64,000 nt of DNA. Source: Falsirhodobacter sp. alg1 (GTDB lineage Bacteria > Pseudomonadota > Alphaproteobacteria > Rhodobacterales > Rhodobacteraceae). Of the stretch, positions 7,860-15,568 are shown in pieces. Numbering within the stretch: the stretch's first letter is position 1; the number at the start of each line of letters is the position of its first letter. The translations under genes and the position numbers were made by a program. Below the pieces are notes generated by a model that was given only the letters and a program-made list of their open reading frames with translations, made no database searches and had not been told where the DNA came from. Where the stretch lies: contig NZ_BBJC02000004.1 in the NCBI RefSeq assembly GCF_000739715.2, positions 104,323 through 168,322 on the forward strand, read 5' to 3'.

Positions 7860-8504
7860 ATGCCCTGTTGCTCTTCTGATAGCTGTGCCTCCTCTGCCGG
7901 AACATCTGGCCGGTTCCGCCGTGTGTTGTGGATTGCCTTGGTGATCAATGGCGGAATGTTCGTGGCCGAAATTGCGGCGGGCTTGCTGTCGGGGTCGGCG
8001 GCACTTCAGGCCGATGCGCTCGATTTCCTTGCCGATGCCAGCAACTATGCAATCAGCCTGTTCGTGCTGGGCATGACGTTGCGGTGGCGGGCGGGCGCTG
8101 CATGGATCAAGGGGGCCTCCATGGGATTGTTCGGGCTGTGGGTGCTGGCCACGGTCGTCTGGCATATTGCCCATGGCTCGGTTCCCGATGCGCCGACGAT
8201 GGGGATGATCGGAACACTTGCACTGGTCATGAACCTGATCTGCCTGTTGTTGCTGATGGCGTTCCGCGATGGTGATGCCAATATGCGGTCGGTCTGGATC
8301 TGTTCGCGGAATGACGTAATCGCGAATGTCGCCGTTCTGCTGGCGGCGCTGGGCGTGTTCGGTACGGGAACGGGCTGGCCGGATTTCATCGTCGCCAGCC
8401 TGATGGCCGGATTGGCCCTGCAGGGGGCGGCCACCATCCTGCGGGATGCAACATGTGAATGGCGCAGCGCGGAGGACACCGCTGCCGTGCCGATCCTGCG
8501 ATGA
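7860..8504 (+). CDS. small cation transporter, CDF-like membrane protein with N-terminal cysteine cluster
   Basis: The product is 214 residues from the ATG at 7860, the first in-frame ATG inside the predicted transcript. It begins MPCCSSDSC, a probable soft-metal binding patch, then carries about six membrane helices. Helix 2 contains ADALDFLADASNY, where the CDF metal site HxxxD is replaced by D-x3-D; the second site (RNDVIANVAV) keeps N/D-x3-N-type polar residues. The cytoplasmic C-terminal domain of normal CDF exporters is absent, consistent with the short length (CDFs are about 300). It belongs to a short cation transporter group found next to MerR regulators. Likely role: export of Cd/Pb/Zn-like ions across the inner membrane. 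Confidence 0.78.
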   Translation: MPCCSSDSCASSAGTSGRFRRVLWIALVINGGMFVAEIAAGLLSGSAALQADALDFLADASNYAISLFVLGMTLRWRAGAAWIKGASMGLFGLWVLATVVWHIAHGSVPDAPTMGMIGTLALVMNLICLLLLMAFRDGDANMRSVWICSRNDVIANVAVLLAALGVFGTGTGWPDFIVASLMAGLALQGAATILRDATCEWRSAEDTAAVPILR

Positions 8505-8655
8505 TCTGACGGCGAGGGGGGGCAGGACGCCTGTGCCCTTGTCCCATCAGGACTGGCTTGCGTTGCGGATGGTATCGGCTATCTGAACCACAAGCGGACC
8601 TTGTCCTGCTTCGGCAGGAGGCTGCTCTCGGTCAGATGTCTGCAAGGGGTGCCTC

Positions 8656-9666
8656 ATGATCAAGCGGCGGAATTTTCTGGCAGGGGCTGCGGCCCTGTCT
8701 GCTGCCCCCGGCGCAGTCCATGCCGCCGTGCCCACGGATGGGGATTGGGGTGCATGGTGCGCGGCCCATCTGCAGGACAGCGGGCGGGTCGTGGATGGGC
8801 CGCAGGGGCATATCAGCCATTCCGAGGGGCAGGGATACGGCCTGCTGCTGGCTCAGGCCCATGGGGATCGTGCCGCCTTCGAGGCGATGGAGGCATGGAC
8901 CCGTACGCATCTGGCTACCCGTCAGGATGCATTGATGAGCTGGAAGTGGGCACCTGGCGACGATCCGGTCTGGGTTGACTGGCACAATGCAACGGATGGC
9001 GACCTGTTCCGCGCATGGGCCCTGCTGCGGGCAGAGCGTGATTCCGGCTGGCAGGGATATCGCCAGAAAGCCATCGAGATCGCCCGCGACATCGCCGCGC
9101 TTTGCCTGGCTGCGGATCCGCGGGCAGCCGACCAGCCGCTGATCCTGCCGGGGGCCGAGGCTGCCGGCGATCCGGCAAAAGTCATCTTCAACCCCTCCTA
9201 TGTCATGTCCCGCGCACTGCGAGAGCTGGGGGAGGCCGCTGGGGAACCGCGTCTGCTGCAGGCCGCAGACCACGGAGAGACGATGCTGGCCGAACTGGCA
9301 GCAACGGGTCTTTTGCCGAACTGGGTGGATGTGACGCCAGAGGGGTATGAGCCACCACGGGATCACGATCTGAAGTGGGGATATGATGCTTTGCGTATCC
9401 CGCTGTATCTGTGCTGGTCGGGGCGGGCGGCCCATCCTGCGGTCGCCGTGGCGCTCCGTCTGATGGGCACCGATCCGGATCGGGTCACGGTCGAATCAAC
9501 CCCTGACGGGAGGGTGCTGGAGGCGAACGACGGGGCCGGATTCCGGGCAATCCGGTCTTTTGCATCCTGCAGAACCGTGTCGGGGGCGATTTGCGGTGAT
9601 TACTATGCCGACAGCCTGCTTCTGATGGCCAAAGTTGCGGCACGGGAAGCACAGTGCGAAAAATAA
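8656..9666 (+). CDS. glycoside hydrolase family 8 endoglucanase (BcsZ-like)
   Basis: The 336-residue product starts with a signal peptide bearing RR (MIKRRNFLAGAAALSAAPGA, cleavage near VHA-AV), so Sec or Tat export to the periplasm. GH8 residues are present: the general acid Glu57 in SEGQGYGLLL, the substrate Asp in NATDGDLFRAWALL (114/116) and Asp244 in WGYDALRIPLYL, matching the acid/base layout of BcsZ/CMCax. GH8 enzymes cut beta-1,4-glucan, lichenan or chitosan. It sits 83 bases before an HlyD-type adaptor and a GT2 synthase, so it probably trims or edits the nascent glucan, as BcsZ does in cellulose export. AAGGGG precedes the ATG. Confidence 0.9.
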   Translation: MIKRRNFLAGAAALSAAPGAVHAAVPTDGDWGAWCAAHLQDSGRVVDGPQGHISHSEGQGYGLLLAQAHGDRAAFEAMEAWTRTHLATRQDALMSWKWAPGDDPVWVDWHNATDGDLFRAWALLRAERDSGWQGYRQKAIEIARDIAALCLAADPRAADQPLILPGAEAAGDPAKVIFNPSYVMSRALRELGEAAGEPRLLQAADHGETMLAELAATGLLPNWVDVTPEGYEPPRDHDLKWGYDALRIPLYLCWSGRAAHPAVAVALRLMGTDPDRVTVESTPDGRVLEANDGAGFRAIRSFASCRTVSGAICGDYYADSLLLMAKVAAREAQCEK

Positions 9667-9740
9667 AATACAGCGTAAGTTGCTTAAAAAAATAAAAAAA
9701 CTACTGGTCCGAAAATCGTTCACCTGAACCGTTTTTTCAG
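9667..9740 (+). promoter_or_regulatory. AT-rich leader with small hairpin between GH8 and bgsB-like genes
   Basis: The 83-base gap is strikingly AT-rich for this genome (AAAAAAATAAAAAAA at about 9686-9700), followed by a short GTTC-ACCT-GAAC stem (9718-9729) and six T residues. It could be a separate promoter for the adaptor/synthase pair, an attenuator after the GH8 gene, or both. Confidence 0.35.
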
Positions 9741-9749
9741 CAGGCCATC

Positions 9750-10925
9750 ATGAAATACAGTAGACTGATCATCGGCATCGCCGCGGTCATTTTTGCACTA
9801 TGGGTCATCATCGGAGAGCAAATGTCCGGCGCCAGCGCCGATGCCGTTGTGAACGCTCCGGTCGTGACCGTCCGCGCCCCCGTGGCGGGAAATCTCGAAC
9901 TGCCGACACGGCAGTTGGGCGTATATGTACGCCAGGGCGAGGTGCTGGCCACCATCGCCGATCCCATCGTTGACCGCGTCCATCTGGATGACCTTCTGAT
10001 GGAGGTCCAGCTGGAAAAAGCGGGCCGTGACCAGATCGATGCCTTGCTTACCGAAACGCGTGCGATCCGTGACAGCATGCAACAGCGTACCGACACCTAT
10101 CGCGCCCACCGGCTGGACGAACTGCGGGAGCGTCTGTCCCGCGCGGAAGCGCGTCTGCACATCCTGGAAAACGGCGGCGTGCCACAGACCGATGCGGAGC
10201 AACGCGCTGTGGATGCCGTTGCCGAGGATTCGGATGCCCTGCCGGCAGAGCCGCGCATCGCCTCTCTGGTGCTGGAACATGCGCGTGAGCGTGTGGCCGT
10301 TCTGCAGATTGCTCTGGATGCCGCCGAACAGAACGTGTTTCTGGGCGACGGTTACAATGATGCGCCGAATGCCGAACAGCACATGGTGCAGCTGGACGGC
10401 GAAATTGCCGATATGGTGAGCCGCAAGGCCGAGGCGGATGCCCGCGTCGCCGCCGTGGAGGAGCGTGTGGACCGTGCCCGTGTCAGCGTGAACGCCCTGA
10501 CCGGAGGAGAGTTGCGCTCTCCGGTGACCGGCACCTACTGGGAAATTCTGGAAGCAAGCGGCACGAATGTGCAGCGCGGCGACCCGTTGCTGCGTCTGGT
10601 CGATTGCAGCGCGACGGTCGTGACACTGTCGGTGACCGAGCGTGTGTATAACGGATTGACCATCGGCCAGAGCGCCAAGTTCCGTCTGGGCGGGGCATCG
10701 GATGTCTATGACGCCACGGTCAGCCGTCTGGCAGGCAGCGGCGCGGAAACCGTGTATCGCAATCTGGCCGTGGCCCCCAGCAAGCGGCATCTGGAGCGGT
10801 ATGACGTCACGCTGATCGTGCCCGGTCTGCGGGACAAGGGCACAGACGGTTGTCTGATCGGCCGTACGGGCCGCGCCTTCTTCGATACGCGCCCGCTGGA
10901 CGGGTTGCGGAACCTGTTCCACTAG
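9750..10925 (+). CDS. HlyD-family membrane fusion protein of the polysaccharide export system, BgsB-like
   Basis: The 391-residue product has one N-terminal membrane helix (LIIGIAAVIFALWVIIGEQM), a lipoyl/barrel-sandwich half (VTVRAPVAGNLELPTRQLGV), a long alpha-helical hairpin of about residues 85-235, the second lipoyl half (GGELRSPVTGTYWEILEASG) and a beta-barrel region. This is the periplasmic adaptor plan. In Sinorhizobium, BgsB is a membrane fusion protein encoded just before the beta-glucan synthase BgsA, and the same order with one base of spacing is seen here. Likely role: guiding the glucan through the periplasm. It could equally serve a cellulose- or curdlan-like polymer. Confidence 0.82.
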   Translation: MKYSRLIIGIAAVIFALWVIIGEQMSGASADAVVNAPVVTVRAPVAGNLELPTRQLGVYVRQGEVLATIADPIVDRVHLDDLLMEVQLEKAGRDQIDALLTETRAIRDSMQQRTDTYRAHRLDELRERLSRAEARLHILENGGVPQTDAEQRAVDAVAEDSDALPAEPRIASLVLEHARERVAVLQIALDAAEQNVFLGDGYNDAPNAEQHMVQLDGEIADMVSRKAEADARVAAVEERVDRARVSVNALTGGELRSPVTGTYWEILEASGTNVQRGDPLLRLVDCSATVVTLSVTERVYNGLTIGQSAKFRLGGASDVYDATVSRLAGSGAETVYRNLAVAPSKRHLERYDVTLIVPGLRDKGTDGCLIGRTGRAFFDTRPLDGLRNLFH

Positions 10926-10926
10926 A

Positions 10927-12906
10927 ATGCCGGATATCTTCTATCAGGGATCATTGGGGTCCAGCGTCGTCCACCTTTTGTTGGTGTTCGGCGTTGGCCT
11001 TACCCTGCCATACTGGGTGCGGCCCGAAGATAACCGCCATCGCGCCTTTCTGCTGACGATCACCTTCCTGCTGGCCGTCAGATATATCTGGTGGCGGGGC
11101 ACCGATACGCTTGCCCCGGCCGGATTGACCATGGACATGCTGGCAAGCTGGTCGCTCTATGCCCTGGAAGTGCTGGCGATGATCGGCTCGATCAGCTCGT
11201 TCATGATCATGTCCCGTATCCGTCTGCGCAGCGCCGAGGCGGACGAACATGCAGGCTGGTGGGGCGACAAGGAGCCCCGGGTGGCCATTTTGATTGCCAC
11301 CTACAACGAAGAGCTGGATATCCTGGAGCGTAGTATCGTTGGTGCCCGCTCTCTGCGGCATACCAACAAGGAAGTCATCGTTCTGGATGACAGCCGCCGT
11401 GACTGGCTGCGCGATTACTGCGCAGAGCAGGGCGTCCGTTACATGCGGCGCCCCGACAACAAGGGGTCCAAGGCCGGCAACATCAACCATGCGCTGGACC
11501 GCCTGGCCGAAGAAGCCGTGCCGCCGGATTTCGTGGCTGTGCTGGATGCGGATTTCGTGCCGCATCGCGGCTTCCTGTCCCGCACCTTGGCGCTGTTCCA
11601 CGATCCCAAGATCGGACTGGTGCAGACACCGCAGCATTTCTTCAATGCGGATCCGATCCAGCACAATCTGGGCATCGCCTCGTCCTATCCTGATGAACAG
11701 CGGTTCTTCTTCGATCAGATGCAGCCCTCGCGGGATGGTTGGGGAATGGCCATCTGCTGCGGCACATCCTCTATCGCGCGCTGGTCCGCCCTGCGCGAAC
11801 TGGGGGGGCTGCCCACCGAAAGCGTGACCGAGGATTTCCTGCTGACACTGGCCTTGCAGGAGCGGGGTCTGCAAACCGCCTATCTTGCAGAACCGCTGAC
11901 CGAGGGTCTCGCACCCGAGGGGTTGCAGGAATACGTGACGCAGCGGGCGCGGTGGTGCCTGGGGCTGATGCAGATCGCACGGTCCCGTCTGGGGCCATTC
12001 GGCAAGAACAACCTGCGCTTTCGCGATCGCTGGGGCGTGGCGGATTCCGTTCTGTTCTGGATGACCAGCTTCACCTTTCGTCTGGCGGTCATCGTCTATC
12101 CGCTGCTGTACTGGTTCTTCAACATCGTGGTGGTGGATGCCCAGCTGACGGATGTCCTGGTCTATTTCGGGATGTTCTTCATCTGGTCGATCATGGTCTA
12201 TCGGGCGATCATGCCCGGCTTGCTGATGCCGGTCCTGCATGATGTGACACAGCTGATCGGGGCGGTTCCCATCACGCGGGCGGCCTTTACCGGCCTGTTC
12301 CGGCCAAAGGGGCATCCGTTCTCGGTTACGGCCAAGGGCGGGGATCGCAGCAAGGTCGTGGTGCAATGGAGCCTGATGGCGCCCTTCCTGATACTTCTGA
12401 TCCTGACGGTCGTCGGCCTGTCATTGGGCATATTCCTTGACGGTTTTGCCTATAACGACGCAGGGGATGGCAAGTGGGTCGTGATTTTCTGGACGATCTA
12501 CAACGTCGTTGTGCTGTCGATCACGGTATTGGCCTGCATCGAGCTGCCGCGTCGTGAAAGCCACATCGCCGATATGCCTGACCGCGGCGCGTTCATCACG
12601 GATGGCGATATCCGCCGGCAGTGGATCAGCTCCTTGTCAATCGATCAGGCCCGTCTGCGTGGCAAGATCTACCCCGTCGGTACCGAAGGCACACTGCGTC
12701 TGAAGGATGTGGGGGATGTGCCTGTACGGGTAACGACGCTGACACCTGACGGCAATATCGTGGAGCTGTTGCCCAACGCGGCACAGCGCGAGGCGCTGAT
12801 GATCCGCTTCTATGCCGAGGGCGCGGCCCCGGGAACGGGACGCGCGCAGTTCTGGTCGGTTCTGGCCGGGCTCAGTCGTCGTCTCTCGGCTGGTGGTCAT
12901 CACTGA
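10927..12906 (+). CDS. processive GT2 beta-glucan synthase, BgsA-like (cellulose synthase superfamily)
   Basis: The 659-residue product has N-terminal membrane helices, a GT-A catalytic domain and about four C-terminal helices. The D,D,D,Q(Q/R)xRW signature is complete: DD 154-155, DAD 207-209, TED 301-303 and QRARW 339-343. HFFNADP (238-243) matches the acceptor-site loop of BcsA. Length, and an upstream HlyD adaptor instead of BcsB, favour BgsA (mixed-linkage 1,3-1,4-beta-glucan synthase) over BcsA. After the last helix about 100 cytoplasmic residues remain (from IELPRRESH, about 539); they lack a proper PilZ RxxxR...DxSxxG signature, as reported for BgsA, which still binds c-di-GMP. Its 3' end overlaps the convergent sensor gene by 35 bases. 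The polymer is inferred. Confidence 0.85.
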   Translation: MPDIFYQGSLGSSVVHLLLVFGVGLTLPYWVRPEDNRHRAFLLTITFLLAVRYIWWRGTDTLAPAGLTMDMLASWSLYALEVLAMIGSISSFMIMSRIRLRSAEADEHAGWWGDKEPRVAILIATYNEELDILERSIVGARSLRHTNKEVIVLDDSRRDWLRDYCAEQGVRYMRRPDNKGSKAGNINHALDRLAEEAVPPDFVAVLDADFVPHRGFLSRTLALFHDPKIGLVQTPQHFFNADPIQHNLGIASSYPDEQRFFFDQMQPSRDGWGMAICCGTSSIARWSALRELGGLPTESVTEDFLLTLALQERGLQTAYLAEPLTEGLAPEGLQEYVTQRARWCLGLMQIARSRLGPFGKNNLRFRDRWGVADSVLFWMTSFTFRLAVIVYPLLYWFFNIVVVDAQLTDVLVYFGMFFIWSIMVYRAIMPGLLMPVLHDVTQLIGAVPITRAAFTGLFRPKGHPFSVTAKGGDRSKVVVQWSLMAPFLILLILTVVGLSLGIFLDGFAYNDAGDGKWVVIFWTIYNVVVLSITVLACIELPRRESHIADMPDRGAFITDGDIRRQWISSLSIDQARLRGKIYPVGTEGTLRLKDVGDVPVRVTTLTPDGNIVELLPNAAQREALMIRFYAEGAAPGTGRAQFWSVLAGLSRRLSAGGHH

Positions 12907-13978
12907 CCCGGTCCTGCTGGAGGTGCAGCAATGCGACCGACAGCAGTGCCGCTTCGCGGGTGGTTGATGAGTTTTCAGGGTATTCCTGCGAACCATTGGC
13001 CACGCGTGAGGCCAGCACCGACAGGCGTGTCAGCGGGTCGATCACGAATTTCAGGAACAGCAGGGTAACCGCCGCGATCAGCGCAAGGCAGATCGCCAAT
13101 GCGTACCACGCCCCGTTCCGCGCCAGATCCAGACCGATCGTTAGCTTGTCCGCATCCAGCCTGCCGACCATGCGCCAGCCGAAATCGGGCAGTTCGCCAT
13201 AGGTCACTTCTGGCACCAGCGACGAGAAATATTCCTGACCATCGGGCCATATCTCGCGCCCGGCGGTCTGCACCCCGGCCTGTGCCGCACGCACGATCTT
13301 CAGCTCTGCCTGATCGGGCATGTCCTCGGTCGTCGAGGCCGATACTTCGCCGTTCTGGTTCAGCAGGAACAGGTCGATCCCGAAAGTATCGGAAGCCTCG
13401 GCCAGATAGCGGTTCAGCCAGGACGCATTGATATGCATGCCAAGCACGCCGATCAGATCACCCTTGGCATTGGTGACAGGGCGGGCCAGATCGAAGAAGC
13501 GCGGGGGGGCGCCATCCGTGGCCAGCAGTTGCGCCAGCAGCTTGGCATCATGAACATCGCCGGCATAACCGTTTGCCAGACCATTCTTGAACCACGGCCG
13601 TTCGCCCACGTTCTGGCCGATCAGCATCTTGTCGGTGGCGGCAACAACCTCACCGCTCAGATCGGCAAAGCCGATCCATGATACACGCTGGCCATTTCCC
13701 GAGGCACCGCTAAGGAAATAGCTCATCTCATCCTGCGTCATGCCATCAAGCTTGCCGGACAGGGCCACAAGGTTGCTCCAGTCGCGGTTCAGGGATCGTG
13801 CCAGATCCTGCGCGATGGCTGCAGTGCGGAAGCGGACTGCATAATCCAGCGTACTGTCGGTGATCCGGTCGCTTTTCAGCCAGGCGAATGCGCCGAAAGT
13901 GGCGGTGATGATCAGCAGCACGATCAGGATAAGCGCCTGGATCGCGCTTCGCAGGGTTGTTTTGGGAAGGACTTCCAT
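12872..13978 (-). CDS. membrane sensor with periplasmic Cache domain and HAMP-like stub, no output domain
   Basis: The 368-residue product has a membrane helix at about 12-33, a large periplasmic region (34-285) of the dCache/PDC type (GQNVGERPWFKNGLANGYAG and VTNAKGDLIGVLGMHINASW are typical), a second helix at about 290-312, then only some 55 cytoplasmic residues resembling a HAMP linker (FVIDPLTRLSVLASRVANGS). No kinase, GGDEF, EAL or methyl-accepting region follows. The frame ends cleanly inside the convergent bgsA-like gene, so a natural short form is as possible as truncation. It follows the barrel protein gene by six bases. It may sense a ligand and act on a partner such as the synthase. 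Confidence 0.75.
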   Translation of the reverse strand: MEVLPKTTLRSAIQALILIVLLIITATFGAFAWLKSDRITDSTLDYAVRFRTAAIAQDLARSLNRDWSNLVALSGKLDGMTQDEMSYFLSGASGNGQRVSWIGFADLSGEVVAATDKMLIGQNVGERPWFKNGLANGYAGDVHDAKLLAQLLATDGAPPRFFDLARPVTNAKGDLIGVLGMHINASWLNRYLAEASDTFGIDLFLLNQNGEVSASTTEDMPDQAELKIVRAAQAGVQTAGREIWPDGQEYFSSLVPEVTYGELPDFGWRMVGRLDADKLTIGLDLARNGAWYALAICLALIAAVTLLFLKFVIDPLTRLSVLASRVANGSQEYPENSSTTREAALLSVALLHLQQDRVSDDHQPRDDD

Positions 13979-13984
13979 GGTGCC

Positions 13985-14566
13985 TCAGAAAGTGTTGAAG
14001 GAAAAACCGATGAAGTATTCTTTGGCATCCGTCTTGTAGCCTGTGCGCAGGCTTACAGGGGTGCCGGTGAACCGCTTCTGCAGGGCGATCGTGGTCTCGC
14101 TGTAGCTTTCGCTGCCCCCGCTGGACAGTTCGATCCCGAATCCGCTGTCGGCAAAGCTGATCTGGCCCAGAACGAACCATGCGTCATAGATCGTGCTGAC
14201 CTGCGCCAGCCCGTATACGCCGCCGAATCCGGTGGTCACATAGCGATCCAGAGAGGCAAGGGCACCGATGTCATATTCGGTGTCATCATCATCGGGGTTC
14301 TCGAAGCCGATGGTCGGCCCGACATGTGCCGTAACGATCCCTGCCAGCGGAACGCCATAGGTGACCTGTACGCCCCCTGACCGCCCGCCATCATATCGGG
14401 TGGCATTGCCGCCAAAGCTCCATGCATCGCGCGACACCGCGCCGACAAAGCTGCGCGTGTCCTTGGCAATATCCGATTGCACGAACTCGCCATCGGCAAG
14501 GGCCGGAGATGCAAGCATCGCAAGTGAAAAGAAGACACCGCTGGCGGTGAATCGGGTGGTGGGCAA
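13985..14566 (-). CDS. outer-membrane beta-barrel protein of the glucan locus (BcsS-like?)
   Basis: The 193-residue product has a Sec signal peptide (GVFFSLAMLASPALA) and alternating aromatic/glycine strands ending in phenylalanine (YFIGFSFNTF), the usual BAM signal of outer-membrane barrels. Size and locus resemble the alphaproteobacterial BcsS family of cellulose-associated barrel proteins, including a VGP segment followed by acidic DP-rich residues (GFENPDDDDTE), but this match is loose. It is co-transcribed with the Cache sensor and converges on the synthase genes, so it may form or support the exit pore for the glucan. Confidence 0.6.
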   Translation of the reverse strand: MPTTRFTASGVFFSLAMLASPALADGEFVQSDIAKDTRSFVGAVSRDAWSFGGNATRYDGGRSGGVQVTYGVPLAGIVTAHVGPTIGFENPDDDDTEYDIGALASLDRYVTTGFGGVYGLAQVSTIYDAWFVLGQISFADSGFGIELSSGGSESYSETTIALQKRFTGTPVSLRTGYKTDAKEYFIGFSFNTF

Positions 14567-14946
14567 GACGGTTTCTCCGAGATCTCAGTGGGCGCAGGCC
14601 GTGCGCCTTTCAGCCGCAGCACAGCGCTAATAAATGAATTCTCGCAAGAGGTTGCCGCGGATTATTTTGCAGCGTCACCCAAGCGCAACGCCCACTCCTG
14701 CCGTGATCCAGAAAGGGCGGGTGTGCGGGGTGCCGGGGGAAGTGGATTGCCCCCGTCCAGAGGTGCAAGCGGCAAGGCGGATACGGAACTGCACGGGTCA
14801 TTTGCCATGACAGAAACTTGTCCGGTTTCGGGGGAATTGTTTATGGCCGGGCGATCCATTCCGTTAAAGACTGATGGTTCTGTATATCTCGTAATGTCTT
14901 CGCATGGTCTTGCCTTGCGGTCTTTTGCCAATGATTGGATGGATTG
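14567..14946. other. intergenic region between divergent genes
   Basis: About 380 bases separate the start of the barrel-protein gene (minus) and the DoxX-like gene (plus), so promoters for both must lie here. A 46-codon open frame (14807-14947, plus) ends one base into the DoxX-like start codon but lacks a ribosome-binding site and has AT-rich third positions unlike its neighbours. No RNA gene was recognised. Confidence 0.4.
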
Positions 14947-15360
14947 ATGCCCGATACCAGAATCCCGGTGGCGCTGCTTATCATGCGTCTGACAATCGCC
15001 GCGTTTTTTGCCGCGTGGAGCTCGCTGAAATTCTATCGACCCGAATGGTTCGAAAATGTCTTCAAGAACGTCTACGGTCTGGAATTCGCGTCGCAGAACA
15101 TGTCGTGGGTCGTCGGCCTGATCCAGATGCTACTGGTTCTTCTGTTCGTTATCGGGTTTTTGCGGACCTATACCTATGGTGCGATTGCCTTGATGCTTTG
15201 CGCAGGCGTTGTCGGTTCCATTCCTTCGCTGATGGAATACACCACCTATCCGAATAACCTTATGTGGGCGGGTGTGCCGACTCTGGGGGCGGCGATTTCG
15301 CTGTTTCTTTTGCGCGATTACGACCGGTACACGGTTGATGGGCAACGCCGCAAAGCGTGA
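14947..15360 (+). CDS. DoxX-like small membrane protein
   Basis: The product is 137 residues from the ATG at 14947, preceded by GGATGG; an ATG at 14935 would add four residues and has no ribosome site. Four membrane helices are visible, the first beginning IPVALLIMRLTIAAFFAAWSS with the LKFYRPEWFENVF loop typical of DoxX-like proteins. DoxX relatives take part in quinone-linked redox or membrane stress functions, but most, like this one, have no defined role. It stands alone between the glucan locus and an outer-membrane protein gene. Confidence 0.65.
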   Translation: MPDTRIPVALLIMRLTIAAFFAAWSSLKFYRPEWFENVFKNVYGLEFASQNMSWVVGLIQMLLVLLFVIGFLRTYTYGAIALMLCAGVVGSIPSLMEYTTYPNNLMWAGVPTLGAAISLFLLRDYDRYTVDGQRRKA

Positions 15361-15568
15361 TATTTCCCGGCCTGTTTTGCCGTAATCCGGCCTGCCATCG
15401 GCAATGGCCGCGATTGTTCCGTTTTTGCACCAGTCGGAATTTCTAATAGGGAAACGTCCTTTTCGCCTCTGCGAGGTAAACGTAAACGTGATTGACTGTG
15501 ATCATGGGCGGTTCCAGCCGCCCTGTTCCACAGCGCGCGAGACCGGTTTGCAAAAGGATACCCCGCCG

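Noticed and set aside
10951..12366. Minus-strand frame of 471 codons antisense to the glucan synthase
   Set aside because: His/Gln/Arg-rich shadow without domains; the plus strand carries the complete GT2 signature.
10927..12906. Naming the synthase bcsA (cellulose synthase)
   Set aside because: There is no BcsB or canonical PilZ domain, and the HlyD-type partner directly upstream points to the BgsA branch; the polymer remains unproven.
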